Source of the DNA: Pseudomonadota bacterium
GTDB taxonomy: Bacteria > Pseudomonadota > Alphaproteobacteria > Rhodospirillales > Magnetospirillaceae
Reading direction: 5' to 3'
Length of the DNA stretch: 64,000 nucleotides
Assembly (NCBI GenBank): GCA_023458315.1
Contig: JAEXAH010000124.1
Coordinates: forward strand, 5,787 to 69,786
Shown here: positions 26,186 to 34,975 of the stretch, in pieces
How the letters are laid out: every line of letters starts with the position of its first letter
Position numbering within the stretch: position 1 is the first letter of the stretch
Notes under the pieces: model-generated
Told to the model about the DNA's origin: nothing
The model's input: only the letters and a program-made list of their open reading frames with translations
Databases searched by the model: none
Position numbers and translations under genes: made by a program

Positions 26186-26917
26186 TCAAGAGCCGCCACG
26201 GATGGCCGCCGCCCGGCGGGCCAGTGCGGCGGCGTCGGGAACGTGCACCACGCTGCCGTGAAAGCGCAGCAGGCCGTCGGCCTCGATGCCGCGCAGCACC
26301 CGGGAAAAGGTTTCGCGGGCGATGCCCGCCATGGCGGCGATGTCGGACCGCAGGATGGGCAGGGCGATGTCCAGGCCGCCATCGTCCCGCGCCCGGCCGA
26401 AACTGTCGGCCAGTTGCGCCAGCAGCAGGATCAGCCGGTCGCGCACCGACAGCCGCATCTGGGCTAGCACCGCGTCTTCGGCATAGGTCAGTTCGTGCGC
26501 CACATGCAGGGCGAAGGCGCGTTCCAGCGGCCGGTTGCCGCAAAACGCCAGTTCGGCGGCGTCGGCGGGAATGCGGCAGACCACGCAATCGGTGGCGCAG
26601 ATGGCGGTGACGGAATGGGCCGAACGGGCGGCGAAGGCGCGGAAGCCCAGGGTGGCGGTGGGCGTCACCAGCCGGGTGATGACGCTGTTGCCGTCGTGGT
26701 CGCCCTTGCGCAGCACCACCACCCCCGACAGCAGCCGGAACAGGGCGGTGACGCCATCGCCTTCGTGGAACAGCACGGCGCCCTTGTCCAGCGGCCGGAT
26801 GGTCTTGCGGCTGTCCAGGGTGCGGGCCACCGCCTCGGGCGCGCGGTCCCAGGTTTCCGGCGTCACCAGCCCACAGGTGCGGCAGGTGATGGCGCAGGGG
26901 GAATCGGGGGCGCTCAT
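26186..26917 (-). CDS. CRP/FNR-family regulator with FNR-like cysteines (first)
   Basis: 243 residues: cyclic-nucleotide-type sensor domain then a winged helix. The N-terminus has CAITCRTC, close to E. coli FNR's CAIHCQDC, and the central site TDCVVCRIP aligns with the fourth FNR ligand (MVCEIP). The residue matching FNR Cys29 is not cysteine. The recognition helix ETFSRVLRG keeps the E-SR residues that read TTGAT half-sites. Hence probably an oxygen or NO sensor. Its ATG overlaps the stop of the second regulator. Confidence 0.85.
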   Translation of the reverse strand: MSAPDSPCAITCRTCGLVTPETWDRAPEAVARTLDSRKTIRPLDKGAVLFHEGDGVTALFRLLSGVVVLRKGDHDGNSVITRLVTPTATLGFRAFAARSAHSVTAICATDCVVCRIPADAAELAFCGNRPLERAFALHVAHELTYAEDAVLAQMRLSVRDRLILLLAQLADSFGRARDDGGLDIALPILRSDIAAMAGIARETFSRVLRGIEADGLLRFHGSVVHVPDAAALARRAAAIRGGS

Positions 26918-27666
26918 GCCAGGCCGCCCAGGCGGGCCAGTTCGGCCTGGAAACGGCTCTGGCTGGGGATCAGCACGTGGCGGCGGGTGAAATGGGCCAG
27001 TCCCTCGGCGGCCAGGGCGCGGATGCAGCGCGATACCGTTTCCGGGTTCATCCCCGCCAGCGCCCCCATGTCGCGGCGGCTGACCGGGGTGGCCACCAGC
27101 AATCCGTCGCCGTCGCCCACCGGGCGGCCGAACGGTTCGGCCAGTTGCCCCAGCAACAGCACCAGCCGGTCACGCACCCCCAGCGAGGCCATGCGCAGCA
27201 TGCGGTCCTGGGCGGCGGCCAGTTCGTCGGCCATGTGGCGGAAGAACACGCCTTCCAGGGCGCGGCTGGCCTCCATGGCGGTTTCCGCCGCCTCGGCCGG
27301 GAAGGAACAGACCAGGGCGCGGGTGGCGCATTGCGCCGACACCGCGTGGCGGCCGCCGTCCAGCAGGCCGCGAAAGCCCAGGGTGGTGCCGGGAACGGCC
27401 AGATGCACCGCCACCGCCTCGCCGCTGCCGTCGTCGCGGCTGACCAGCACCGCCCCTTCCACCAGGGCGAACAGACGGTCGGCGGGCTCGCCCTGACGGA
27501 ACAGCCAGGCGCCGCGCGGCCGGTATTGCATGGCGCGGGCCTGCTCCAGCCGGGCGGCGTGCTCTTCGGCGCCGGTCCACGATTGCGGACCGACGATGGG
27601 ACAGCAGCGGCAGGAATGGGGCGCCGGGGCGTCGCCGCCCCCGGCGCACGAGGACGAAACGGCCAT
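26914..27666 (-). CDS. CRP/FNR-family regulator with FNR-like cysteines (second)
   Basis: 250 residues. Cysteines cluster at the N-terminus (SSCAGG, then HSCRCCPI) and one central Cys in ALVCSFP matches the fourth FNR ligand. The DNA helix is ETVSRCIRA, again FNR-like. It is only distantly similar to the downstream regulator in the sensor part, so the two are not a recent duplication. Start ATG 27666 follows a GGGGGG run; a TTG at 27684 is possible. GGATCAAG occurs twice upstream (27678, 27725), matching FNR half-sites. Confidence 0.85.
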   Translation of the reverse strand: MAVSSSCAGGGDAPAPHSCRCCPIVGPQSWTGAEEHAARLEQARAMQYRPRGAWLFRQGEPADRLFALVEGAVLVSRDDGSGEAVAVHLAVPGTTLGFRGLLDGGRHAVSAQCATRALVCSFPAEAAETAMEASRALEGVFFRHMADELAAAQDRMLRMASLGVRDRLVLLLGQLAEPFGRPVGDGDGLLVATPVSRRDMGALAGMNPETVSRCIRALAAEGLAHFTRRHVLIPSQSRFQAELARLGGLA

Positions 27667-27747
27667 GAACCCCCCGTGGATCAAGGGGGCACTATGCCAG
27701 GGCCGCCGCGACCGGGCGTGACCGGGATCAAGTTCCCGGGGAAGGGG

Positions 27748-28284
27748 TCACTTCTTCTTGGGGCGGAACACCGTGCACACCGCCGGGTCGGTTTCCAGGA
27801 AATACGCGCCGATCAGGTCCAGGCAATAGGGGGTGGCGGGAAACACCGCGTCCAGGCAATCGGCGATGGCGCTGGGCTTGCCCGGCAGGTTGATGATCAG
27901 CGATTGTCCGCGGATGCCCGCACTCTGCCGCGACAGGATGGCGGTGGGCACGATCTTCAGGCTGGCGGCGCGCATCAGTTCGCCATAGCCGGGCATCATC
28001 TTGTCGCACACCGCCTCGGTCGCCTCGGGGGTGACGTCGCGCGGCGCCGGGCCGGTGCCGCCGGTGGTCAGGATCAGGCCGCAGCCCTCCACGTCGGCCA
28101 ATTCCTTCAGCGTCGCCTCGATGACGTCCCGGTCGTCCGAGATGACCCGCGACACCGCCCGCCACGGCGTGACCAGCGCCCTGGTCAGCCAGTCCACCAT
28201 GCCCGGCCCGCCCAGATCCTGGTACACGCCGGCCGAGGCGCGGTCGGACACGGTGACAAGGCCGATGGGGCAGGGTTCGGTCAT
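27748..28284 (-). CDS. mog: MogA/MoaB-type molybdopterin adenylyltransferase
   Basis: 178 residues, MoCF-biosynthesis domain. The signature TTGGTGPAPRDVTPEA and the later NLPGKPSAIADCLDAV are visible. It adenylates molybdopterin before molybdenum insertion. Length fits Mog rather than the multidomain MoeA. It lies 17 bases after an ABC-transporter ATPase gene in the same direction, so it may belong to that operon. AAAGGA lies eight bases before the ATG. Confidence 0.92.
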   Translation of the reverse strand: MTEPCPIGLVTVSDRASAGVYQDLGGPGMVDWLTRALVTPWRAVSRVISDDRDVIEATLKELADVEGCGLILTTGGTGPAPRDVTPEATEAVCDKMMPGYGELMRAASLKIVPTAILSRQSAGIRGQSLIINLPGKPSAIADCLDAVFPATPYCLDLIGAYFLETDPAVCTVFRPKKK

Positions 28285-28301
28285 GGGCGGAATCCTTTCG
28301 G

Positions 28302-29639
28302 TCAGGGGGTATCGGGAGACGCGGGCTCGGCCGGGGCCTCGTCCTCGTCGTCGTCCTCGGGCAGCATCAGCACGCCGGCGTTATAATCGTAATCGAAGAT
28401 TTCCGCATAGCGCGCCCAGGTGATGACGGTTTCCAGCACGCGCTCGGCCTCGTCGGCGGTCAGGTAATCCTGAAGCTCTTGCAGGAAGCGTTCTTCCGGG
28501 GCGCGGTGGTCGCGGCGGTCGTCCAGCACCCGGCGGATATGGGCGGCCAGCGGGATGGCCCGCAACAGGTGTTCGCCGAACAGCGCCTTGCGCACCGCCG
28601 GTTCCGCCTCGACGAAGGCGCGGCCCGACGGCGTCAGGAAGATGTCGCCCACCGCCAGCCGCGCCAGCCCCAGCACGCGCAGGCCCTCGAACAGATGGAA
28701 CAGGGCGTCGTCGGGCAGTTCGGTGGCCTCGGCCAAGGCGGGCAGGTCGGCGCGGCCCTCGAATGGCGGTTCGGCGATGGTTTCCAGCATCTCGGCCATG
28801 CGGTTGGGCGTGGCCTGCGGCAAGCGATAGCCGATGTGGATCGGCTCGACCGGGGCGCCGCCCGCCGTGCGGGCGGTGGCGGCCATCAGGCCGTAAACCT
28901 CGTCCACGATCTGGCGGAAGGCCGGGGAATCGGGGTCGCGGGGATGGTCCAGGTTGACGCGGATCTCGCCCTTGATGCGGCCGGGGTCGCTGGCGAACAC
29001 CAGCACGCGGTCGGCCATGTACACCGCTTCCTCGATGTTGTGGCTGACCAGCAGCATGCCCTTGGTGGGAATCCGGCCCTCGTGCCACAGTTCCAGCAGG
29101 TCGTCGCGCAAATTCTCGGCGGTCAGCACGTCCAGGCCCGAAAACGCTTCGTCCATCAACAGGATGTCGGGGTCCATGACCAGGGCGCGGGCAAAGCCGA
29201 CGCGCTGGCGCATGCCGCCCGAAAGTTCCTTGGGATAGGCGCCCTCGAAACCGTCCAGGCCGATCATCTCGATGGCGGTGGCGGCGCGGTCCTCGCGCTC
29301 GGCCGGGGGCACGCCCAGTGCCTCCAGCCCCAGTTCCACGTTCTGCTGCACGGTCAGCCACGGAAACAGGGCGAAGCTTTGGAACACCATGGAAATGCCC
29401 TGGACCGGCCCGGCGATGGGCTGGCCGCGATACAGCGCGCGGCCGCCATTGCCGCGCACCAGCCCGGCCATCACCCGCAACAGGGTGGACTTGCCCGACC
29501 CCGATTTGCCCTGAAGGGCGACGATCTCGCCTTCCTCCAGACGGAAATTGACGCCCTCCAGCACGGTGCGTTCGCGGCGGTCGGGGGTGCGGAAGGTCTT
29601 GCGGACCTCCTCCAGCAGCAGCAGCGGGGTGTGGGGCAT
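28302..29639 (-). CDS. ABC transporter ATPase with C-terminal AAA-associated domain
   Basis: 445 residues. The first 260 are a nitrate/sulfonate/taurine-type ATPase: Walker A GKSGSGKST, Q-loop FQSFALFPW, signature LSGGMRQR, Walker B ILLMDEAFSGLD. The remaining 185 residues match the AAA-associated C-terminal domain seen on some such ATPases, ending in a very acidic tail (PEDDDEDEAP). Ribosome site GGAGGGAG precedes ATG 29639. The permease gene ends 13 bases upstream. Confidence 0.9.
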   Translation of the reverse strand: MPHTPLLLLEEVRKTFRTPDRRERTVLEGVNFRLEEGEIVALQGKSGSGKSTLLRVMAGLVRGNGGRALYRGQPIAGPVQGISMVFQSFALFPWLTVQQNVELGLEALGVPPAEREDRAATAIEMIGLDGFEGAYPKELSGGMRQRVGFARALVMDPDILLMDEAFSGLDVLTAENLRDDLLELWHEGRIPTKGMLLVSHNIEEAVYMADRVLVFASDPGRIKGEIRVNLDHPRDPDSPAFRQIVDEVYGLMAATARTAGGAPVEPIHIGYRLPQATPNRMAEMLETIAEPPFEGRADLPALAEATELPDDALFHLFEGLRVLGLARLAVGDIFLTPSGRAFVEAEPAVRKALFGEHLLRAIPLAAHIRRVLDDRRDHRAPEERFLQELQDYLTADEAERVLETVITWARYAEIFDYDYNAGVLMLPEDDDEDEAPAEPASPDTP

Positions 29640-29652
29640 GGCCGCTCCCTCC

Positions 29653-31389
29653 TCAGGCGATGCGCAGGCGGTCGGCGGCCAGGTCGAACAGACGGCGCCA
29701 GACGAAGTGGTTGAAGCCCATGACATAGACGCACATCACGGCGATGCCCAGGGCGATGCGCGGAAAATCGCCGCTGCCGGTGGCGTCGGCGATGTACGAG
29801 CCCAGGCCGGTCGCCACCAGACGGGTGTCGCCCCACGTCACCAGCTCGGCGACGATCGAGGCGTTCCACGACCCGCACGACGCGGTGATGGCGCCGGTCA
29901 GATAGGCCGGGAAGATGCCGGGCAGGATGAAGCGTTTCCAGCGCAGCCAGCCGCGCAGCCCCAGATTGCCCGCCGCGTCGCGCAAATCCGACGGCAGCGA
30001 CGACGCCCCGGCGATGACGTTGAACAGGATGTACCATTGGGTGCCCAGCACCATCAGCGGGCTGGTCCACACCTCGACGTTCAGGTCGAAGCGGACGATC
30101 AGCATCACCACCACCGGGAACACCAGATTGGTGGGAAAGGCCGCCAGGAACTGCGCCACCGCCTGCAAGCGCCCGGCCCAGCGCGGGCGCAGGCCGATCC
30201 ACACCCCCACCGGCACCCACACCAGCGAGGCCAGGGCGATCAGCACGATGATGCGCAGGGCGGTGATGGCGCCCATCAGCAGCACCTCGAAAATCTCGGC
30301 CCAGCCGACCGAGGAATGCACGAAGATGGACACCCAGCCCACCGCCACCAGCAACCCGGCCAGCAGCATGCCGTTCCACACCTTGTCCAGCCAGGGCGGC
30401 AACAGCCATTCGGTGGCGGCGGCGCGCGGCGGACGCGGCGCGCGGGCGGGCATCAGGTTCAGCATGCCGCGCCACGCCGCTTCGGGCAGGCGGGCGGCGG
30501 CGCGGAAGAAGCGGGCGCGCTGCATCAGGGTCAGCAGCCAGGATTCCGGCACGTCCTCGCCCACGTTCTGCTCGAACTTGAACTTGTCGGCCCACGCCAC
30601 CAGCGGCCGGAAGAACAATTGGTCATAGGCCAGGATCGCCACCAGAACCGCCAGGATCGCCCAGCCGATGGCCCCCAGGTCGCGTTCCTGGATGGCCAGC
30701 GCGATATAGCTGCCGATGCCGGGCAGCATGATGGTTTGGCCCGACACGGTGATGGCCTCGGACGCCACCACGAAGAACCAGCCGCCCGACACCGACATCA
30801 TCATGTTCCACACCAGGCCGGGCACGGCGAAGGGCAGTTCCAGCCGCAGGAAGCGCCGCCACGGGCTGAGGTGGAACATGGCCGACGCCTCGACCAGATC
30901 GGTGGGCACCGTGCGCAGCGACTGGTACAGCGACGTGGTCATGTTCCACGCCTGCGAGGTGAAGATGGCGAAGATGGCCGCGCATTCCACCCCCAGCAGG
31001 TTGCCGGGGAACAGGGCGATGAAGCCCGTCACCGTGATGGACAGGAAGCCCAGGATGGGAATGGATTGCAGCACGTCCAGCAGCGGGATCAGCACCCGTT
31101 CCAGCGCCGGAACCTTGGCCGCCAGCAAGGCATAGGTCAGGCAGAACGCCAGCGACAGCGCCAGCGCCGCCAGCATGCGCAAGGCGCTGCGCAGCAGGTA
31201 ATAGGGCAGGTTGGACGGGTCCAGCGACAACGGCAGCGGCGTGCCCACGTCATAGGGCATGTCCATCTGCACCGCGCCCCAGGCCATCAGCGCCAGCAGG
31301 CCGAAGATGATGGGCAGCAGCGCCGCGTCCCACAGATTGGGGCGCAGTCCCTGGCCAAGGGCGATGCTGGACGGCAGTAACGGGCGCAT
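29653..31389 (-). CDS. Fused double ABC transporter permease
   Basis: 578 residues with two binding-protein-dependent permease domains in one chain: about residues 60-265, with the EASAMFHLSPWRRFLRLELP loop, and about 360-565, with the LRDAAGNLGLRGWLRWKRFILP loop, each preceding helices and the EAA contact. A single polypeptide thus supplies both halves of the membrane channel. No binding-protein gene is adjacent. The substrate is unknown; ATPase relatives suggest an anion such as nitrate, sulfonate or bicarbonate. Confidence 0.9.
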   Translation of the reverse strand: MRPLLPSSIALGQGLRPNLWDAALLPIIFGLLALMAWGAVQMDMPYDVGTPLPLSLDPSNLPYYLLRSALRMLAALALSLAFCLTYALLAAKVPALERVLIPLLDVLQSIPILGFLSITVTGFIALFPGNLLGVECAAIFAIFTSQAWNMTTSLYQSLRTVPTDLVEASAMFHLSPWRRFLRLELPFAVPGLVWNMMMSVSGGWFFVVASEAITVSGQTIMLPGIGSYIALAIQERDLGAIGWAILAVLVAILAYDQLFFRPLVAWADKFKFEQNVGEDVPESWLLTLMQRARFFRAAARLPEAAWRGMLNLMPARAPRPPRAAATEWLLPPWLDKVWNGMLLAGLLVAVGWVSIFVHSSVGWAEIFEVLLMGAITALRIIVLIALASLVWVPVGVWIGLRPRWAGRLQAVAQFLAAFPTNLVFPVVVMLIVRFDLNVEVWTSPLMVLGTQWYILFNVIAGASSLPSDLRDAAGNLGLRGWLRWKRFILPGIFPAYLTGAITASCGSWNASIVAELVTWGDTRLVATGLGSYIADATGSGDFPRIALGIAVMCVYVMGFNHFVWRRLFDLAADRLRIA

Positions 31390-31485
31390 GGCGGCGTCTC
31401 GTCGGCGACGTGGTGCCAGACATTTACCCGCTCACGCCCGTCGCCGCGAGCTTTAAATTGGCGCCCGGCCGTCCCACATGTCGCC

Positions 31486-31512
31486 TTGGAACCGCCGCAA
31501 AGCTGGTATAAT
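31486..31512 (+). promoter_or_regulatory. Candidate promoter of the glycine-zipper lipoprotein gene
   Basis: TTGGAA, a 15-base spacer and a perfect TATAAT at 31507-31512, 84 bases before the ATG. The spacer is shorter than ideal. Confidence 0.45.
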
Positions 31513-31595
31513 CCTGCATGGTGCCGCCCCGTATTTCACGGTGGGCGGCACACCCCCCCTGGGGTTGGGCATCACGAACCGATCGGGGAACGAAG

Positions 31596-31865
31596 ATGAT
31601 GAAGATGATCGCCGTGGCCGGCCTGTCCCTGACGCTGGCGGCCTGTGCCAACGGACCGTTCGACGGCAACCGTTGCGGCAACAACGCCTACACCATCGGC
31701 GGCGCCGTGGCCGGTGGCGCCCTGGGCGCCCTGGCCGGTGCCCAGTTCGGCGCCGGAACCGGCAACATCGCCATGACCGCGCTGGGCACCGCCGCGGGCG
31801 CCTATGCCGGCGCCACCGCCGGTTCCAGCGCCGATCGCGGCCGCTGCGCCGACCAGCCGCAATAG
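31596..31865 (+). CDS. Small outer-membrane lipoprotein with glycine zipper
   Basis: 89 residues. A lipoprotein signal ends LSLTLAAC, giving Cys as the first mature residue. The body is a glycine-zipper (GGAVAGGALGALAGAQFGAGTG and AYAGATAGSS), as in the 17-kDa antigen/Lpp-like group, probably associated with the outer membrane. Two more ATGs follow at 31599 and 31605. A strong hairpin follows the stop. Confidence 0.8.
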   Translation: MMKMIAVAGLSLTLAACANGPFDGNRCGNNAYTIGGAVAGGALGALAGAQFGAGTGNIAMTALGTAAGAYAGATAGSSADRGRCADQPQ

Positions 31866-31866
31866 G

Positions 31867-31890
31867 AAAAGGGGGGCATGCCCCCCTTTT
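31867..31890. terminator. Bidirectional terminator
   Basis: AAAAGGGGGG-CATG-CCCCCCTTTT: a 10-bp perfect stem with A-tract and T-tract, lying between convergent genes, so it can end transcripts on both strands. Confidence 0.88.
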
Positions 31891-31893
31891 CCG

Positions 31894-33234
31894 TCACCGC
31901 ATGGCGAACAATTCCTGATGGAAGTGGCGCCGCACGTCCAGTCCATGGGCGGCGAAGTCGGCGCGCAACGTCTGGCCGAACCCGGCCGGGCCGCAGAACC
32001 ACAGGCTGGCCCCGGCCCAATCGGGCACGGCGGCGCGGATGCGGTCGCCGCTCAGGCGGCCGTCGCGGGCATCCACCAGCAGGTGCAGGCGCACCCCGGC
32101 GGCGGTGGCCGCCTCGCGCAGTTTGTCCAGGGCGTCCTCGTCCACCTCGGCGGTGGAATGGAACAAATCCACCGGCTGGCCGCCGATGCCGCCCTGCGCC
32201 GCCAGGTATTCCAGCCGGGCGATGAACGGCGTGATGCCGATGCCGCCGCCCACCCAGATCTGGCGCGGCCGGTCGTCGTCGAAGGTGAAGCGGCCATAGG
32301 GGCCTTCCACCGTCACCGCCTGCCCCTCGCGCAGTTTGTCGCGCAGGCGGCGGGTGTGGTCGCCCAGTTCCTTGACCACGAAGGTGATCAGCCGGGTTTC
32401 CGGATTCCAGGCCGAGGCGATGGTATAGGGGTGCGCCCCCTCGGCGGCGTCCGAGGTGGCGAAGGCGAATTGCCCGGGCTTGTGCCCCGGCCAGCCCTCG
32501 GGCACGAAGACCTGGGTTTCCAGCACCCGCACGCCGGGATAATAGCGCAGCCCGGCGATGGAGCCTGCGACCCGGCGTCCGGCGGCGACCCGGCGGCGCA
32601 GCACCACCACGGCCGACCACAGCCCGGCCGCCACCAGCGGCGCCAGGATGATGCCGACCGGCGTGGCCCAGTGGCTGAACTTCAGCAGCACCACGGCATG
32701 GAAGGCGAACACCAGATAGGCCACCGCGATCAGCCGGTGGGTCTTGAAGAACAGGCGATAGGGGAACCGCTTCAGCAGCGCCAGCACGATCAGCAGGGCG
32801 GTGGCGTAGAACGCCCATTCGCCCATGTCCTCGGCCAGACCGCGCACCGACTGGAACGCCTGTTCGATCACCGAATCGGGCACCGGGCGCGGGCCGCGCT
32901 GCGGCCGTTCCAGCCAGCCCCAGCCCACCGCCCATTTCGGCCCCTTGGCCCACAGCCAGTGAACCACGCCCAGCACCAGGGCGGCGATGCCCAGCCATTT
33001 GTGCAGGCGATACATCTTGTCCAGGCCGCCGAACCAGCCTTCGGGGCGGCGCGGGCGCAGGGCCAGCACCATGGCGGCGGACATGCAGACCATGGCGGCA
33101 ACGCCGCTCAGTTGCACCATGTCGCCGCGCAGCGGGAAAAAGGCGCTATGGGCGAACACGCCGGGCTCGACCGCCAGCCACAGCAGCGCCGGGACCAGCA
33201 ACAGCCCCCACAGCGCGATCCGAATGTTCTTCAC
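31894..33234 (-). CDS. Ferric-reductase-like transmembrane flavocytochrome
   Basis: 446 residues. The N-terminal half holds about six helices with paired histidines (HKWLGIAALVLGVVHW and THRLIAVAYLVFAFHAVVL), fitting a haem b ferric-reductase domain. The C-terminal half has FAD binding (HPYTIAS) and NAD(P)H binding (GGGIGITPFI, FCGPAGF). It passes electrons from NAD(P)H across the inner membrane; the acceptor is unknown. The start is GTG at 33234, six bases after AGGAGA. Confidence 0.87.
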   Translation of the reverse strand: MKNIRIALWGLLLVPALLWLAVEPGVFAHSAFFPLRGDMVQLSGVAAMVCMSAAMVLALRPRRPEGWFGGLDKMYRLHKWLGIAALVLGVVHWLWAKGPKWAVGWGWLERPQRGPRPVPDSVIEQAFQSVRGLAEDMGEWAFYATALLIVLALLKRFPYRLFFKTHRLIAVAYLVFAFHAVVLLKFSHWATPVGIILAPLVAAGLWSAVVVLRRRVAAGRRVAGSIAGLRYYPGVRVLETQVFVPEGWPGHKPGQFAFATSDAAEGAHPYTIASAWNPETRLITFVVKELGDHTRRLRDKLREGQAVTVEGPYGRFTFDDDRPRQIWVGGGIGITPFIARLEYLAAQGGIGGQPVDLFHSTAEVDEDALDKLREAATAAGVRLHLLVDARDGRLSGDRIRAAVPDWAGASLWFCGPAGFGQTLRADFAAHGLDVRRHFHQELFAMR

Positions 33235-33308
33235 GTCACTCTCCTACGGCGATGGATCGTCCCGTCCATCATAGCAACCGCACATGAACGCCCCCTGAAC
33301 CGGGGACA

Positions 33309-33617
33309 TCAGCCCAGCATCCGCCGCGCCAGCATGGGGGTTTCCGGGCTGATGCCCTCGGCCTCGGCAAAGGCCAGCAGCGCGGGCTCGTCGGCCAGCA
33401 GGAAATCCAGCACTGCCGCCAGGAAACCGGGATCGGCCAGCCGCGCCCGGATGTCGTCCAGGCCGCAGCCGGTCAGCGCCACGAAGCGCGACAGCAGCGG
33501 ATCGTCCCCGGCGATGAAGGTCAGCGCCTTGAGCGCCACCGCCTGGGCGTCCTCGGGGCCGAGCTTGGGCGGCGCGGCGACGCGGGGGCGGGGCTGATAG
33601 GGCTTGAACGGGTCCAT
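33309..33617 (-). CDS. DUF3572-type small protein
   Basis: 102 residues, all-helical. The sequence ALKALTFIAGDDPLLSRFVALTG followed by LADPGFLAAVLDFLLADE matches the pattern of DUF3572 proteins of alphaproteobacteria. Function unknown, cytoplasmic. ATG 33617 is preceded by a GGAGCG stretch. It is divergent from a secreted protein gene. Confidence 0.7.
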   Translation of the reverse strand: MDPFKPYQPRPRVAAPPKLGPEDAQAVALKALTFIAGDDPLLSRFVALTGCGLDDIRARLADPGFLAAVLDFLLADEPALLAFAEAEGISPETPMLARRMLG

Positions 33618-33677
33618 GGACGCTCCGACATTGCGGGACGGCCATGATAGCATGGCCCACGGACAAGGAGAGATGTC

Positions 33678-34877
33678 ATGCGGCGCTGGCTGGCTGCCCT
33701 GATGACCATGGCCGCGCTGGGCGCCGCCCCCGCCCGGGCCGAAGCGGTGGCCGAGCGGGGCTGTGCCGCCCTGGCGGCGCGGGTCGTCGCGGTGCCGGGC
33801 GGCGGCGCCGCCTTTCTCGCCAGTTGGGACGGGGTCGAGGACGAACCGGCCCTGCACGGCGCCGCCTTCACCTACGACAACGCCCTGGCGGCCATCGCCC
33901 TGGTGGCGTGCGGCGATCCCGCCCGCGCCCGCCGTGTCGGCGACGCCCTGCTGATCGCCGCCACCATCGACCGCGCCGATCCCCACGGGCGGCTGCGCAA
34001 CGCCTATCGCGCCGGGCCGGTGTCGGGGCTGGCGCCGCCGCACGGCTGGTGGGACCGCTCCGCCGGGCGCTGGGCCGAAGACCCCATGCAGGTCGGAACC
34101 GCCACCGGCAACGTCGCCTGGGCCGGGCTGGCGCTGCTGACCGTGGCCGAACACGGCGGCGACCGCCGCCACCGCGACGGCGCCCGCACCCTGGCGCGCT
34201 GGGCCCTGGGCAATGCCTGGGACCGGGCGGGCGGCGGCTTCACCGGCGGCATTCACGGCGACGGCGACGGAACCGTGCGGCTGGGCTGGAAATCCACCGA
34301 GCACAATGCCGATCTGGCGGCGCTGTTCGACTGGCTGGGCCGCGACGACAGTCAATGGCGCGACCCGGCGCGGGCGGCCCGCGCCTTCGTCGCCGCCCAG
34401 TTCCAGGCGGGCGGCGACCATTTCCTGGTGGGCACCCTGCCCGACGGTCGCAGTCCCAACCGCGCGGTGTCGGGCCTGGACGCCCAGACCTGGCCGCCCC
34501 TGCTGACCGACGCCCCGGCGGCGTGGCGGGCGGCGCTGGACTATGTCCGCCGCGTCCATGGCGTGGATGGCGGCGTCGATTTCAACGACGACCGCGACGG
34601 CGTGTGGTGGGAAGGCACGGCGCAACTGGCCCTGGCCGAGCGGGCGACCGGCCAGGACGACGCGGCGCGGGCGCGACTGCGGCTGCTGGCCGGGCAATTC
34701 TCGCCGGGCGGCTATGTCTGGGCCAGTTCAGTGCCGCGCCTGTCCACCGGTCTGGCCCTGTCCCCCGACAGCACGCGGGCCGATTTCTTCTATTACTGCC
34801 GCCCCCATCTGGGCGCTACCGCCTGGGCGGTGCTGGCCGCCACCGGCTGGAACCCGTTCACCGGTCTAAGGTATTGA
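33678..34877 (+). CDS. Hypothetical periplasmic protein, possibly alpha/alpha-barrel
   Basis: 399 residues with a signal peptide (LAALMTMAALGAAPARA). Repeating Trp/Gly/Asp-rich turns (GWWDRSAGRW, NAWDRAGGGFTGG, GVWWEGTAQLAL) after helices resemble six-hairpin glycosidase-type barrels, but no catalytic pair can be named. Family not recognised. RBS AAGGAGAG lies just before ATG 33678. Alone as a unit, with a promoter for the next gene after its stop. Confidence 0.7.
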   Translation: MRRWLAALMTMAALGAAPARAEAVAERGCAALAARVVAVPGGGAAFLASWDGVEDEPALHGAAFTYDNALAAIALVACGDPARARRVGDALLIAATIDRADPHGRLRNAYRAGPVSGLAPPHGWWDRSAGRWAEDPMQVGTATGNVAWAGLALLTVAEHGGDRRHRDGARTLARWALGNAWDRAGGGFTGGIHGDGDGTVRLGWKSTEHNADLAALFDWLGRDDSQWRDPARAARAFVAAQFQAGGDHFLVGTLPDGRSPNRAVSGLDAQTWPPLLTDAPAAWRAALDYVRRVHGVDGGVDFNDDRDGVWWEGTAQLALAERATGQDDAARARLRLLAGQFSPGGYVWASSVPRLSTGLALSPDSTRADFFYYCRPHLGATAWAVLAATGWNPFTGLRY

Positions 34878-34887
34878 CCGGTCTTCG

Positions 34888-34916
34888 TTGGCGGGCGCGG
34901 ACAATCGCGGTATAGT
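34888..34916 (+). promoter_or_regulatory. Promoter of the small helical protein gene
   Basis: TTGGCG, a 17-base spacer and TATAGT. The predicted transcript start near 34923 makes the ATG at 34976 more likely than the one at 34934. Confidence 0.6.
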
Positions 34917-34975
34917 GCGGGCAGGGACAGGGCATGCAACGGACGTCGGCAAAGACCGGCGCCCCGGGGGTCGTC

